NCBI GenBank assembly: GCA_036004685.1
Contig: DASYRE010000043.1
Span: forward strand, 1-64,000
Direction: 5' to 3'
DNA from: Candidatus Polarisedimenticolia bacterium
Lineage (GTDB): Bacteria > Acidobacteriota > Polarisedimenticolia > Gp22-AA2 > AA152
Length of the DNA: 64,000 nucleotides
The first letter of the stretch is position 1. Every line of letters begins with the position of its first letter. Position numbers and translations under genes: made by a program. Below are positions 38,667 through 47,630 of this stretch, piece after piece. The notes below the pieces were generated by a model. It was not told where the DNA came from. It worked only from the letters and a program-made list of their open reading frames with translations, and made no database searches.

Positions 38667-38990
38667 TCACCGCGCCGCGATGTCAGGTGGAGCAGTTGCT
38701 CGCCCGATCCTCGGGCTTGTCCTCGAGGTTTTTCATCTTCTTCAATTCCTCGTTGATCATCCGGTCCATCGCCATCATCTCGCGGGTGGCCCGCTTGTCG
38801 CTTTTTTCGTCGCTCGATCTCGGTATTTCCCGTGCAAAGGATCAGCCCCTATTATCGCCCCGTTTCTTTCGAGCCGCGAACCGACGGCCGGTGCTTCCGC
38901 GGAGCCTCGCATCGGGCCCACGTCTTCGGCCTTGCCGAATCATACGGGCCGACGCAGCCTTTTTCTTTTCTCCGTTTTTCCTTTATCTTG
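38667..38990. other. Intergenic region with no clear gene
   Basis: On the minus strand a 31-codon frame (38778-38683, MMAMDRMINEELKKMKNLED) is visible but has no ribosome-binding site. A T-rich run near 38960-38990 precedes the promoter of the D,D-peptidase gene. Confidence 0.3.
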
Positions 38991-39020
38991 TTGCGAGGGC
39001 GCGTGACGGGACACTAGATT
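38991..39020 (+). promoter_or_regulatory. Promoter of the D,D-peptidase gene
   Basis: TTGCGA (38991-38996), an 18-base spacer and TAGATT (39015-39020). Transcription would start near 39027, immediately before a strong GAGGAGGG ribosome-binding site (39028-39035). Confidence 0.55.
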
Positions 39021-39066
39021 TCGGCGCGAGGAGGGTCTCCTGAAGCTTCGGGCGGCGGCAATCTTG

Positions 39067-40164
39067 ATGGCAATTCTGGTCCTCTCGGTCAGCGGAGGAC
39101 ATTTCTTCGCTCAAGAGGATCAGCCCGATCCGCCGGCGGGGCAAGACCAGCCCTCCAATGAACCTGAAGACCAGCCCCAGGACCAGCCCGGCGACCAGGC
39201 GGATCAGCCGGACGATCCTGGGGCACAGCCCGACGATCAGGCCGAGCCGCCCCCAGAACCCGCGCAACCTCAGGACGAACCATCCCAACGGCCGGACGAG
39301 CCACATGTCGCCCCGCCCTCCGAGCCCCCCGTGCCCGCCGAGCCTCCTAAGCCCAGGCACCCCTCGACGAAAGCCCACCATCCTTCGCACGGGGAAAGGT
39401 TCCGCCTGGATCTCAAGTCGAACGCCGCTCTGGTCATCGACGAGGCGCTCGGGGTTACTCTCTATGCCAAGAACTCCGAGCAGGTCGTCCCCATCGCCTC
39501 GATCACCAAGCTGATGACGGCGATGGTTGCGATCGACGCCCAGCTTCCCTTCGATCAGATGATCTCGATCCAGCCGGCAGACACGAGGGGGGCCCGGCAA
39601 ACCCCCTCCCGGCTGAGGGTGGGAACGAAGCTGACGCGTGGGGACGCTCTGTGGCTCGCCCTCATGGCCTCGGAAAACCGGGGCGCCGCCGCGGTGGCCC
39701 GCACCTTTCCGGGAGGGACGGCCGCGTGCGTCGCCGCGATGAACCGGAAGGCCAAGGGGCTGGGGATGCGCCATACTCAATTCGCCGACCCCACGGGCCT
39801 GTCAAGCGAGGACGTCTCCACTGCCCAAGACCTCTCCCGGCTGGTCCGGGCCGCCTACAGCTACCCGCAGATCCGCCTGTTCACGACATCCCCCTCGCAC
39901 GTCGTGTTGATGCCCGACGGGCAGCTTCTTGAGTTCCACAATTCGAATGGACTGGTGAAGAACCCCACCTGGACGATCGGCCTCTCGAAGACCGGATACA
40001 TCAATGAGGCGGGCCGCTGCCTGGTGATGCAGGCGCACATCGCCGCCCGGCCCGTGATCATCGTGCTGCTCGACTCCTGGGGAAAATACACCCGCCTCGG
40101 TGACGCTAACCGCATCCGGAAGTGGATGGAAGCGGTCCTCCCTGCCCGCACCCCGGCGCTCTAG
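39067..40164 (+). CDS. D-alanyl-D-alanine endopeptidase/carboxypeptidase (S11 family) with acidic Pro-rich linker
   Basis: Periplasmic penicillin-binding protein that trims peptidoglycan cross-links. The three serine-peptidase motifs are SITK (in IASITKLMTAM), SEN (in MASENRGAAAV) and KTG (in LSKTGYINEAG). Between the signal peptide and the catalytic domain lies a linker of about 85 residues almost only of D, E, P, Q and A. The listed ATG 39067 gives a signal peptide without a basic start. The GAGGAGGG site at 39028-39035 instead points to an in-frame CTG at 39040, which would encode LKLRAAAILMAILVLSVSGG, a textbook signal peptide. The true start may thus be CTG 39040. Confidence 0.88.
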   Translation: MAILVLSVSGGHFFAQEDQPDPPAGQDQPSNEPEDQPQDQPGDQADQPDDPGAQPDDQAEPPPEPAQPQDEPSQRPDEPHVAPPSEPPVPAEPPKPRHPSTKAHHPSHGERFRLDLKSNAALVIDEALGVTLYAKNSEQVVPIASITKLMTAMVAIDAQLPFDQMISIQPADTRGARQTPSRLRVGTKLTRGDALWLALMASENRGAAAVARTFPGGTAACVAAMNRKAKGLGMRHTQFADPTGLSSEDVSTAQDLSRLVRAAYSYPQIRLFTTSPSHVVLMPDGQLLEFHNSNGLVKNPTWTIGLSKTGYINEAGRCLVMQAHIAARPVIIVLLDSWGKYTRLGDANRIRKWMEAVLPARTPAL

Positions 40165-40258
40165 AGTCAAAACGGCTAGGCTCCCAATCGACACTCGATT
40201 CCCCGCAAAGTGCCATTCCGGAAGGTCTTGGCGTAATCAGCCGCTTTGACGTGGCCTT

Positions 40259-41536
40259 TTAAGATGTAGAGGCAATCCGCTCGAACCCCGCGTAGGGAAC
40301 GAGCGCGGGCGGGATGCGGACGGAGCCGTCGCGCTCCTGGAAGTTCTCCAGGATGGCGACGAGGGTGCGCCCGACGGCCAGGCCGGAGCCGTTGAGGGTG
40401 TGGACGAACTCGGGTTTGGCCTGGGGGCGAGGGCGGAAGCGGATGTTGGCGCGCCGCGCTTGAAAGTCCTCGAAGTTGGAGCATGAGGAGATCTCCCGGA
40501 AGGCCTGCTGGCTCGGCAGCCAGACTTCGAGATCGTAAGTCTTGGCGGACGAGAAGCCCATGTCGCCGGTGGCGAGGCAGACGACGCGATAGTGGAGGCC
40601 GAGGCGCTGGAGGATCGACTCGGCGTCCCGGGTCAGCTGCTCCAGCTCGTCGTAGGAGCTCTCGGGCCGGGCGAACCGGACGATCTCCACCTTGTTGAAC
40701 TGGTGCTGGCGAATGAGCCCTTTCGTGTCCCGCCCGTAGGATCCCGCCTCGCTCCGGAAGCAGGGGGTGTAGGCGGCGAATCGCCGGGGAAGCGTTTCCC
40801 CATCCAGGATCTCGTCGCGGTAGATGTTGGTCACCGGCACCTCGGCCGTCGGGATCAGGTAGTAGTCGGTCCCCTCGACGTGGAACAGATCGGCGGCGAA
40901 CTTCGGGAGGTTTCCGGTCCCCACGAGACTCGCGGAGTTGACCATGAAAGGCGGCAGGACCTCGGTGTAGCCGTTCTCCTTGGTCTGGACGTCGAGCATG
41001 AAATTGATCAGCGCCCGCTCGAGGCGCGCGCCGGCGCCGATCGACAGCGAAAAGCGGGCGCCGGTGATCTTCACGGCGCGCTCGAAGTCGAGGATCCCGA
41101 GCCGCGTCCCGAGCTCGTCGTGGGACAACGGCGCGAAACCGAACTCCGGGCGCTTCCCCCAGACGCGAATCTCCTGGTTGGACGACGCGTCGGGCCCGAC
41201 CGGCACGGAGGGGTGGGGAATGTTCGGGATCGCCAGGAGAAGCTCGCGCAGCGACTGCTCGATCGTGCCGAGCTCCGCTTCGATCGCTGCGATCTCGTCG
41301 CCGACGGCGCGCATCTCGGCGATCAGCGCGCCGGCGTCCTGCTTCTGCTTCTTGAGGCGGGCGATCTCTTCAGAGGACTTGTTGCGCCGGGCGCGCAGGT
41401 CTTCGGTCTGCCTGAGCAGCGCGCGGCGGCGCTCGTCCAGCCGGCGGAAATCCTGCAGGTCGGCCGCCATCCCGCGGTTCCTGAGGGCCGCTTCCAGCTC
41501 TTCCGGATGCGCCCGGACGCGGCCGATGTCCAGCAT
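40259..41536 (-). CDS. serS: Seryl-tRNA synthetase
   Basis: 425-residue class II synthetase. The N-terminal long coiled-coil arm (about 30-100, [20 protein letters not shown]) binds the long variable arm of tRNA-Ser. Catalytic motifs include [20 protein letters not shown], the motif 2 segment [20 protein letters not shown] and motif 3 [16 protein letters not shown]. Start ATG 41536. It is divergent from galU and convergent with the D,D-peptidase gene. Two tRNA-Ser genes are elsewhere in this window. Confidence 0.97.
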   Translation of the reverse strand: MLDIGRVRAHPEELEAALRNRGMAADLQDFRRLDERRRALLRQTEDLRARRNKSSEEIARLKKQKQDAGALIAEMRAVGDEIAAIEAELGTIEQSLRELLLAIPNIPHPSVPVGPDASSNQEIRVWGKRPEFGFAPLSHDELGTRLGILDFERAVKITGARFSLSIGAGARLERALINFMLDVQTKENGYTEVLPPFMVNSASLVGTGNLPKFAADLFHVEGTDYYLIPTAEVPVTNIYRDEILDGETLPRRFAAYTPCFRSEAGSYGRDTKGLIRQHQFNKVEIVRFARPESSYDELEQLTRDAESILQRLGLHYRVVCLATGDMGFSSAKTYDLEVWLPSQQAFREISSCSNFEDFQARRANIRFRPRPQAKPEFVHTLNGSGLAVGRTLVAILENFQERDGSVRIPPALVPYAGFERIASTS

Positions 41537-41627
41537 GGCGATCGGGCTCCCGACGAACGTGGCCGATGTGACGCAGGCGCCGGAGTTTATCGAATTGGAT
41601 CGGCGAGGTCAACGCGCGGCGCGATGG

Positions 41628-41633
41628 TATAAT
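41628..41633 (+). promoter_or_regulatory. -10 element upstream of galU
   Basis: A perfect TATAAT lies 29 bases before the galU ATG. No clear -35 at 16-18 bases (GAGGTC). A ribosome site CGGAGG follows at 41647-41652. Confidence 0.5.
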
Positions 41634-41662
41634 CGCGCCGATTTCCCGGAGGTCACGTCCCG

Positions 41663-42529
41663 ATGCAGATCCGCAAGGCCGTCTTCCCCGCCGCCGGGCT
41701 GGGAACTCGCTTCCTGCCGGCCACGAAAGCCCAGCCGAAGGAAATGCTCCCCCTCGTCGACAAGCCGGTGATCCAGTACGTCATCGAGGAGGCGGTGGCC
41801 TCCGGCATCGAGATCATCATCATCGTCACCGGCCGGGGCAAGAACGCCATCGAGGATCATTTCGACGTGGCGTTCGAGCTGGAGCGCACGCTGGCGGAGC
41901 GCGGCCAGAAGGACCTGCTCAAGCAGGTCCGCTCGATCTCCGATCTCATCCAGATCTCCTACGTCCGGCAGAAGGAGCCGCTCGGCCTGGGACACGCCGT
42001 CCTGTGCGCCCGTAACCTGGTCGGAGACGAGCCCTTCGCCGTCTTCCTTGGGGACGACATCATCGACGCGCGCACGCCGGTGATGCGCCAGATGATGAGC
42101 ATCTTCGCGCGCCGCCAGTCCAGCCTGCTCGCGGTGGAGAAGATCGCCCGGGAGCGCTCCCGCGACTACGGGGTGATCGCGCACGACGGACGCCCCAGAA
42201 ACTCGGTCTACCGGGTCACCGATCTCGTGGAGAAGCCGGCGCCCGAGGACGCGCCGTCGGATCTCGCGATCATCGGCCGCTACATTCTCACGCCGGAGAT
42301 CTTCCGCCACCTCGAAAAGACCGGGCCGGACGCCAAGGGGGAGATCCAGCTGACCAACGGGTTGCGGTCGCTTCTCAAAAAGCAGCCCATCGGCGCCTAC
42401 CAGTTCAAGGGGAAGCGCTTCGATACGGGCAACAAGCTGGGGTTCTTGAAGGCGACCGTCGAGTTCGCGCTCAAGCGCGGCGATCTGGGGACGGATTTTC
42501 GCGAATACCTGAGATCGCTGAAGCTCTGA
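41663..42529 (+). CDS. galU: UTP-glucose-1-phosphate uridylyltransferase
   Basis: Makes UDP-glucose for envelope polysaccharides. 288 residues with the nucleotidyltransferase signature FPAAGLGTRFLPATKAQPKE, then MLPLVDKPVIQYVIEEAV, LGLGHAVLCA, VFLGDDII and VEKPAPEDAPSDLAIIGRYI. Near the C-terminus KGKRFDTGNKLGFLKATVEF is conserved in GalU. Start ATG with CGGAGG ten bases upstream. It neighbours murA and serS and is monocistronic, facing the FmdB gene. Confidence 0.96.
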   Translation: MQIRKAVFPAAGLGTRFLPATKAQPKEMLPLVDKPVIQYVIEEAVASGIEIIIIVTGRGKNAIEDHFDVAFELERTLAERGQKDLLKQVRSISDLIQISYVRQKEPLGLGHAVLCARNLVGDEPFAVFLGDDIIDARTPVMRQMMSIFARRQSSLLAVEKIARERSRDYGVIAHDGRPRNSVYRVTDLVEKPAPEDAPSDLAIIGRYILTPEIFRHLEKTGPDAKGEIQLTNGLRSLLKKQPIGAYQFKGKRFDTGNKLGFLKATVEFALKRGDLGTDFREYLRSLKL

Positions 42530-42549
42530 GGGGTTTTCGGCGGCGGGGC

Positions 42550-42894
42550 TCAGTCGGAGGAGTCTCTCTTCTTCGGCGCTTCGGAGCTCTTCTTGTTGTC
42601 CTTCTCTCCGGACTTCTCCTTCCCTTCGGAAGACTTCGACGCCTCCTTGCCCTCGGATTTGGAGGAAGTGTCCTTGGATCCCTTCCCCCCCTTCTCGTCT
42701 CCCCCCGAGGAGCCTTTGCGCCCGTAGTCGGTGATGTACCATCCCGACCCCTTGAACTGGATCGCGGGCGCCGAGGGCAGCTTCCTCACGCGCCCTTTGC
42801 AGCGGGGGCAGCCCTTCGGCGGGGGATCCGAGAACTTCTGGATCTTCTCGAAACGGTGGCCGCACTTCTCGCATTCATATTCGTAGAGAGGCAA
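42550..42894 (-). CDS. FmdB-family zinc-ribbon protein with Ser/Lys/Glu-rich tail
   Basis: 114 residues. The N-terminus LPLYEYECEKCGHRFEKIQK with a second pair CPRCKG is the FmdB/CxxC_CxxC_SSSS regulatory-protein signature (two CxxC zinc pairs). Residues 60-114 are a highly charged, low-complexity tail (KSSEGKEKSGEKDNKKSSE). The start is TTG 42894, with GGGAG seven bases upstream; longer frames from upstream lack the family. The function of this family is poorly known. Divergent from murA. Confidence 0.85.
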   Translation of the reverse strand: MPLYEYECEKCGHRFEKIQKFSDPPPKGCPRCKGRVRKLPSAPAIQFKGSGWYITDYGRKGSSGGDEKGGKGSKDTSSKSEGKEASKSSEGKEKSGEKDNKKSSEAPKKRDSSD

Positions 42895-43004
42895 CGACGT
42901 CTCCCGGATGCCGATTCCGCCGGAAAGAGCGCCGCAATCGCTTTCCGGCGCGGGGATTATCTTTCCCGGATCGCGCCTTGTCAAGGCTCGGCGCGCCTTC
43001 CGCC

Positions 43005-43033
43005 TTGACCGCCCCGATCCCGTCTCCTATAAT
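43005..43033 (+). promoter_or_regulatory. Sigma70-type promoter of murA
   Basis: TTGACC (43005-43010), exactly 17 bases, and TATAAT (43028-43033). The murA ATG lies 48 bases downstream of the -10. Confidence 0.85.
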
Positions 43034-43081
43034 CCGGCGCACTCGATTTTCGCTCCAAACGCACTCCTGGACTCCCCGCTT

Positions 43082-44335
43082 ATGGACAAGATAAGGATTC
43101 GTGGAGGCCGGCGCCTGGAAGGCGTCCTCGCCGTCAGCGGCGCGAAGAACGCCATCTTGCCCGCGATGGCCGCCTCGCTGCTCACGCCCGAGCCGGTCGT
43201 CCTCGAGAACACGCCCGCCGTCCGGGACGTCGCGACGATGATCCGGGTGCTCCAGCGGATGGGAGCGACCGATCCGGTTCGTGAGGACGGCCGGATGGTG
43301 CTCCGGGTTCCCGAGCTCCGCTCGCCCGTGGCGCCCTACGATCTGGTCAAGACGATGCGGGCCTCCGTGCTCGTCCTGGGCCCGCTCCTGGCGCGCTGCG
43401 GAGAGGCCCGGGTGTCCCTGCCCGGAGGGTGCGCCATCGGCGCGCGGCCGGTGAACCTCCACCTCGCCGCGCTGGAGAAGCTCGGCGCCCGGCTCCGGGT
43501 GGAGCACGGCTACATCCTGGCCGAAGGACGGGATCTGCGCGGCGCCGAAATCACCTTCGATCCGAAGACTGTGACGGGGACCGAGAACGTGATGATGGCC
43601 GCCACCCGCGCGCGCGGCCTCACCGTCGTGAAGAACGCCGCCCGGGAGCCGGAGATCGAGGATCTCGCCGCCTTGCTCAACGCCATGGGGGCGCGCATCG
43701 AGGGGGCCGGCAGCGACACGATCCGCATCGAAGGAGGGGCGGCGCTCCACGGCGCCATGCATCGCGTGATCCCGGACCGGATCGAGGCGGGAACGTTCGT
43801 GATGGCCGCCGCCATCACCCGCGGCGGGGTGCGCGTGGAGCATTGCCGTCCGGCCCACCTCGAGACCGTCCTGGAGAAGCTCCAGGAGATCGGCGTGAAG
43901 ATGAAGACGGGCGACGATTTCGTGGAAGTCCTCCCCGACGGCGAGCTGCGGGCGGCCGATCTCGTCACCTCCCCCTATCCCGCGTTCCCCACCGACCTTC
44001 AGGCGCAATACATGGCGCTCGTCACCCAGGCGCGCGGGACGTCGAGGATCACCGAGTCGATCTTCGAGAACCGGCTCATGCACGTGGGGGAGCTGCGCCG
44101 CATGGGGGCCGACATCGGCGTCGAGGGACGCTCCGCGCTCGTCCGCGGCGGCACGCGCCTGGCGGGCGCCGAGGTCATGGCCACCGATCTGCGCGCCTCC
44201 GCCTGCCTCATCGTGGCGGGCCTGGTGGCCGACGGCGAGACGACGATCGATCGCGCCTATCACATCGATCGCGGCTACGAGCGCATCGAGGAGAAGCTGC
44301 GGCGCGTGGGCGCCGACGTGGAACGGATTCGCTGA
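43082..44335 (+). CDS. murA: UDP-N-acetylglucosamine 1-carboxyvinyltransferase
   Basis: First committed step of peptidoglycan synthesis: adds enolpyruvate from PEP to UDP-GlcNAc. 417 residues starting MDKIRIRGGRRLEGVLAVSG and SGAKNAILPAMAASLL. The active-site loop LPGGCAIGARPVNLH keeps the catalytic Cys, so fosfomycin sensitivity would be expected from family knowledge. The LTVVKNAAREPEIEDLAALL and GTFVMAAAITRG segments are typical. ATG 43082 is preceded by a strong promoter but a weak ribosome site. Confidence 0.96.
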   Translation: MDKIRIRGGRRLEGVLAVSGAKNAILPAMAASLLTPEPVVLENTPAVRDVATMIRVLQRMGATDPVREDGRMVLRVPELRSPVAPYDLVKTMRASVLVLGPLLARCGEARVSLPGGCAIGARPVNLHLAALEKLGARLRVEHGYILAEGRDLRGAEITFDPKTVTGTENVMMAATRARGLTVVKNAAREPEIEDLAALLNAMGARIEGAGSDTIRIEGGAALHGAMHRVIPDRIEAGTFVMAAAITRGGVRVEHCRPAHLETVLEKLQEIGVKMKTGDDFVEVLPDGELRAADLVTSPYPAFPTDLQAQYMALVTQARGTSRITESIFENRLMHVGELRRMGADIGVEGRSALVRGGTRLAGAEVMATDLRASACLIVAGLVADGETTIDRAYHIDRGYERIEEKLRRVGADVERIR

Positions 44336-44350
44336 AACCAGGAGCCACCC

Positions 44351-44695
44351 ATGGCAGACTGCCTCTTCTGCAAGATCGCCCGCAAGGAGATTCCCGCCGA
44401 CGTCCTGTACGAGGATCGGCTCGTGCTCGCCTTCTCCGACATCAATCCCCAGGCCCCCGTCCACGTCCTGATCATTCCCAAGGCGCATCACGAGACGCTG
44501 AACGACGTCTCCGCCGAGGAGCAGCAGCTCCTGGGCCACATGGTCCTCGTCGCCACGAAGATGGCGGGCGAGAAGGGGCTCAAGGAGAAAGGCTACCGCC
44601 TGGTGGCGAACTGCCTCGCCAGCGCGGGCCAGTCGGTCTTTCACGTCCACATCCACCTCCTCGGCGGCCGGACCTTCACCTGGCCTCCCGGATAG
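44351..44695 (+). CDS. HIT-family hydrolase (HinT-like)
   Basis: 114 residues with the full histidine triad HVHIHLLGG and the N-terminal zinc-type start CLFCKIARKEIPADVLYEDR. HinT-like enzymes hydrolyse purine phosphoramidates and aminoacyl-AMP. 15 bases after murA, likely in the same operon; the next gene follows after four bases. Confidence 0.94.
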   Translation: MADCLFCKIARKEIPADVLYEDRLVLAFSDINPQAPVHVLIIPKAHHETLNDVSAEEQQLLGHMVLVATKMAGEKGLKEKGYRLVANCLASAGQSVFHVHIHLLGGRTFTWPPG

Positions 44696-44699
44696 AGCG

Positions 44700-45179
44700 T
44701 TGAAAGTCTTCCGGCGATCCCTGGGGATGCGGATTCTCAGCGTCGGCTCGCTTCTCCTTTTCTCCGCGCTTTGGACGTATCACTTGCTCGCGGGGGGAAG
44801 GCTCTGGTCCCTTCCGGGAATCGCCCTGGGAATCCTGCTCCTGCTCGGCGGCTGCGCCAGCCTGCTCAACCTCGGCGATCGATTCCGGATCGACGACGAG
44901 GGGATTTCCTACGCCAACCCCGTCCTCGGGCGGCTGGGCGTGCGGCTGGATCGCCGCGTGCGCTGGGAGGAAATCGTCGCGGTCCGGACGCACCGCGCCT
45001 TCGCGCACGGCGTCCGGGAGAGCGCCCCGAGCGCTTTGTTCCTCGACATCGCCTCCGGGCCGCGGTTCGTCATCGACTCGGTGGAAGGGTTCGACGAGAT
45101 GCACCGCCTCGTCCAAACCTATGCGGGAAGCCGCCCGCGCGACGGGGCGCCGCACGTCGCGGAGAAGCCGGGCTCATGA
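44700..45179 (+). CDS. Small membrane protein with PH-like domain
   Basis: 159 residues. Two hydrophobic helices (about 11-30 and 38-57) precede a soluble part with RFRIDDEGISYANPVLGRLG, VRWEEIVAVRTH and ALFLDIASGPRFVID. This is the pattern of bacterial PH-domain (bPH/YcxB-like) membrane proteins. TTG start at 44700, four bases after the HIT stop. Function unknown. Confidence 0.7.
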   Translation: MKVFRRSLGMRILSVGSLLLFSALWTYHLLAGGRLWSLPGIALGILLLLGGCASLLNLGDRFRIDDEGISYANPVLGRLGVRLDRRVRWEEIVAVRTHRAFAHGVRESAPSALFLDIASGPRFVIDSVEGFDEMHRLVQTYAGSRPRDGAPHVAEKPGS

Positions 45180-45216
45180 CGGCAACCTCCGGCTCGCCGA
45201 AGCAGAGGCTGCCAAC

Positions 45217-46509
45217 GTGACGGCCGATCGCCGGAGCCTTTTGAAATGGGGTCTGGCTGGGCTCGCGGCGCTTCCGGCGATCCGGCGAGCGGCGGCCTCC
45301 GGCCCGGCGGGAGGGGACGAATCCCCCGACCTGTCGGGCTTCGCGGAGCGCGAGGACGAGCCCTTCTGGGAAGCGGTGCGCCGGTGCTTCCGTTTCGACC
45401 CGGGCGTCGTCTACCTGAACGACGGATCGCTGGGGCCCACGCCGCTTCCGGTCCTGAAGGATCTTGCGGTTTTTGCCGCCGATTTGGCCGGCTCCCCCTC
45501 GGAGAAGATGTGGGGGCCGCTCGGAGCGCGGCTTGAGGCGGTCCGCAAGAGCTTGGCGGGCTTGGTCGGCGTCCCGCCTGAAGATCTCGCGCTGACACGC
45601 AACACGACCGAGGGAGTCGGGACGGTCGCGCTCGGACTCGGGCTCAAGCCCGGAGACGAGGTGATCACGACCGATCAGGAGCATCCGGGCGGCGCCGGCG
45701 CCTGGCAGTACCTCGAGACTCTCGGAATCCTCAGGACGCAGGTCGCCCTGCCCCTTCCCCCCGATCCTCCCGATCTTCTCCTGGAGAGGCTCGAGAAGGC
45801 CCTTTCCTCCCGGACGCGCGTGCTCGCCTTGCCTCACATGACGTACGGAACCGGGCACCTGCTCCCCTTGCGCGAGATTGCGGCGCTGGCCTGCGCCCGT
45901 TCCGCCTTGCTCTGCGTCGACGGAGCGCACCCTCCGGGGATGCTGCCGGTGGACGTCGCGGCGCTCGGATGCGACACCTACGCCTCGTCTTCCCACAAAT
46001 GGCTCCTCGCCCCGCCGGGAACGGGACTGCTCGTCGTGCGCGACGGGGCGCGCGCCCGGATCGCCCCCAGGCTGTTCACCGGCACCGGCTTCACCCAGCC
46101 GTCCGCGCGGCGCTACGACGACTTCGGCACGCGTAACCTCGCCGAAGTCCTAGCCCAGGGCTCGGCGGCCGAGTTCCATCGGAGGATCGGCCCGGAGCGC
46201 GCCGCCCGGAGGATCCGGTCGCTCTCGGCGCATCTCCGGAATGGGCTGCTGGCGCTGCCGCGCGTGCAGATCCTGACGCCGGCGGCGCCCGGCGCTTCGG
46301 GGGGGCTCACGGCGTTCCGGGTCGAGGGAATCCCGCAGGACGCGGTGGCCGCGGCGCTGGCGCGGCGGGCGCATTTCGTCGTGCGCCCGGTCCCCGAGCT
46401 GGACGCGATACGGATCTCGACGGGTCTCCATAATTCCTTCGCCGACCTGGACCTTTTCCTCGGCGCGCTGCGCGAGGTGGCGCGTTCGAATTCCCCCGGG
46501 AAGCTATAA
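45217..46509 (+). CDS. Tat-exported class V aminotransferase-like PLP enzyme
   Basis: 430 residues with a twin-arginine signal: DRRSLLKWGLAGLAALPAIR, cleaved near AAA at about residue 24. The rest is a cysteine-desulfurase/isopenicillin-N-epimerase-like fold: YLNDGSLGPTPLPV, LTRNTTEGVGTVALGL, TTDQEHPGG, CVDGAHPPGMLPVD and the PLP-binding Lys in SSSHKWLLAPPG. The start GTG 45217 has AGAGG upstream. Export of a PLP enzyme in folded form fits the Tat route. The substrate is unknown; the 3' neighbour is an E1 dehydrogenase gene that begins nine bases later. Confidence 0.85.
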   Translation: MTADRRSLLKWGLAGLAALPAIRRAAASGPAGGDESPDLSGFAEREDEPFWEAVRRCFRFDPGVVYLNDGSLGPTPLPVLKDLAVFAADLAGSPSEKMWGPLGARLEAVRKSLAGLVGVPPEDLALTRNTTEGVGTVALGLGLKPGDEVITTDQEHPGGAGAWQYLETLGILRTQVALPLPPDPPDLLLERLEKALSSRTRVLALPHMTYGTGHLLPLREIAALACARSALLCVDGAHPPGMLPVDVAALGCDTYASSSHKWLLAPPGTGLLVVRDGARARIAPRLFTGTGFTQPSARRYDDFGTRNLAEVLAQGSAAEFHRRIGPERAARRIRSLSAHLRNGLLALPRVQILTPAAPGASGGLTAFRVEGIPQDAVAAALARRAHFVVRPVPELDAIRISTGLHNSFADLDLFLGALREVARSNSPGKL

Positions 46510-46510
46510 T
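46505..46510 (+). promoter_or_regulatory. -10 element giving a probable leaderless E1 alpha mRNA
   Basis: TATAAT overlaps the stop of the PLP-enzyme gene, and the E1 alpha ATG starts only eight bases after it. A transcript from here would begin at or next to the start codon. No clear -35 is seen. Confidence 0.4.
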
Positions 46511-46517
46511 CGCCGCG

Positions 46518-47630
46518 ATGAAAAGATATCCGGCCTACGATCCGCCCGAGTACGTGCGCTGGAAGCCCGATCCCGGGGTTCTCCGGGAATTCGACCGCGC
46601 CACCAAGCGCGATCCGCGCCGGCGGAAGATCATCGCGGCGATGGATCGGAAGGCGCTCCTTCGCCTCTACGAGGGGCTGTTGCGCGCGCGGCTCCACGAC
46701 ATCGCCTTGAAGCGCTGGGTCCGCCAGGGAGTGCTTTCCAAAGCCTGGCTGGGAACGGGCGAGGAAGCGGTGGCGGTCGGGAACGCCCATGCCCTGGAGC
46801 CGGGCGATCTCGTCGGTCCGATGATCCGGAACTCCGGCGCCTCTCACGAGCGCGGCATGCCGGTGGCCGAGATGCTCAAGGCCTACCTCGGAACGAGCGA
46901 TCAAATCACGCGTGGGCGCGACCTGCACACGGGCGACCTCGAGCGCGGCGTGATTCCGCCGATCTCCTTCGTCGCCTCGCTCGTTCCGGTCTTCGCGGGG
47001 GCGGCCCTCGCCTTCAAGATGCGCGACGAGAAGCGGGTGGCCCTCACCTGGGTGGGGGACGGCGCCTCGCACACCGCCGAGTTCCACGAAGGGTACGGCC
47101 TGGCCGCGCCCCTGCGTCTTCCCCTGGTGATCGTCCTGCAGAACAACCAGGTGGCCCTGGGGACGCGGCTGTCGGAGCACCAGCGGGGCGACCTCACCCA
47201 CCTGGCGAAGGCCTACGGCACGCCCGGGCTGACCTGCGACGGCAACAACGTTCTGGACGTCTTCGCCGCCACCCGGCTCGCCGCCGGCCTCTGCCGCCGC
47301 GGGGAGGGGCCGGTCCTCCTCACCGCCCAGACCTTCCGGATGGGAGGGCACGCCACGCACGACGAGCAGGAGGCCCGCAACCTGTTCCCCGCCAAGACCT
47401 TCGCGCATTGGGGAAAGCGCGATCCGATCGGCTGCTATGAAGCCTGGCTCCTGAAGCAAGGGAAAAACTCCCCGCGCGATGGTAGAATTTCGCCAGGTCA
47501 GCTGACGTCCATCGAGACCAAGGTGATCCAGGAAATCGATGCCGCGGCCGAGGAGGCTCTGAGAAGCCTCCGAGAGCATCCGGGCCGGCCCGAGGAGGCC
47601 GCGAGCGGCGTGACGAAGGAGATGGAATGA
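46518..47630 (+). CDS. 2-oxoacid dehydrogenase E1 component, alpha-type subunit
   Basis: 370 residues of the thiamine-diphosphate E1 alpha family: [35 protein letters not shown] and the ThDP motif [18 protein letters not shown] ending LQNNQVALG. Such subunits decarboxylate pyruvate or branched-chain 2-oxoacids. No matching stand-alone beta gene is nearby. The next gene (ATGA overlap at 47627-47630) is a fused alpha/beta E1, so the operon has two alpha-like halves and one beta half. Confidence 0.88.
   Translation: MKRYPAYDPPEYVRWKPDPGVLREFDRATKRDPRRRKIIAAMDRKALLRLYEGLLRARLHDIALKRWVRQGVLSKAWLGTGEEAVAVGNAHALEPGDLVGPMIRNSGASHERGMPVAEMLKAYLGTSDQITRGRDLHTGDLERGVIPPISFVASLVPVFAGAALAFKMRDEKRVALTWVGDGASHTAEFHEGYGLAAPLRLPLVIVLQNNQVALGTRLSEHQRGDLTHLAKAYGTPGLTCDGNNVLDVFAATRLAAGLCRRGEGPVLLTAQTFRMGGHATHDEQEARNLFPAKTFAHWGKRDPIGCYEAWLLKQGKNSPRDGRISPGQLTSIETKVIQEIDAAAEEALRSLREHPGRPEEAASGVTKEME

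Noticed and set aside
38683-38778. 31-codon minus-strand frame MMAMDRMINEELKKMKN...
   Set aside because: Helical and Lys/Glu-rich, but no ribosome-binding site and no evidence of conservation.
39003-39017. GTGACGGGACACTAG, 13 of 15 bases like the repeat's end
   Set aside because: No element body to the left, and the bases are explained as part of a promoter (-10 TAGATT).
40176-40258. Minus-strand coding-like stretch AADYAKTFRNGTLRG after serS
   Set aside because: Too short, no start, not recognisable; lies in the convergent gap between serS and the D,D-peptidase gene.
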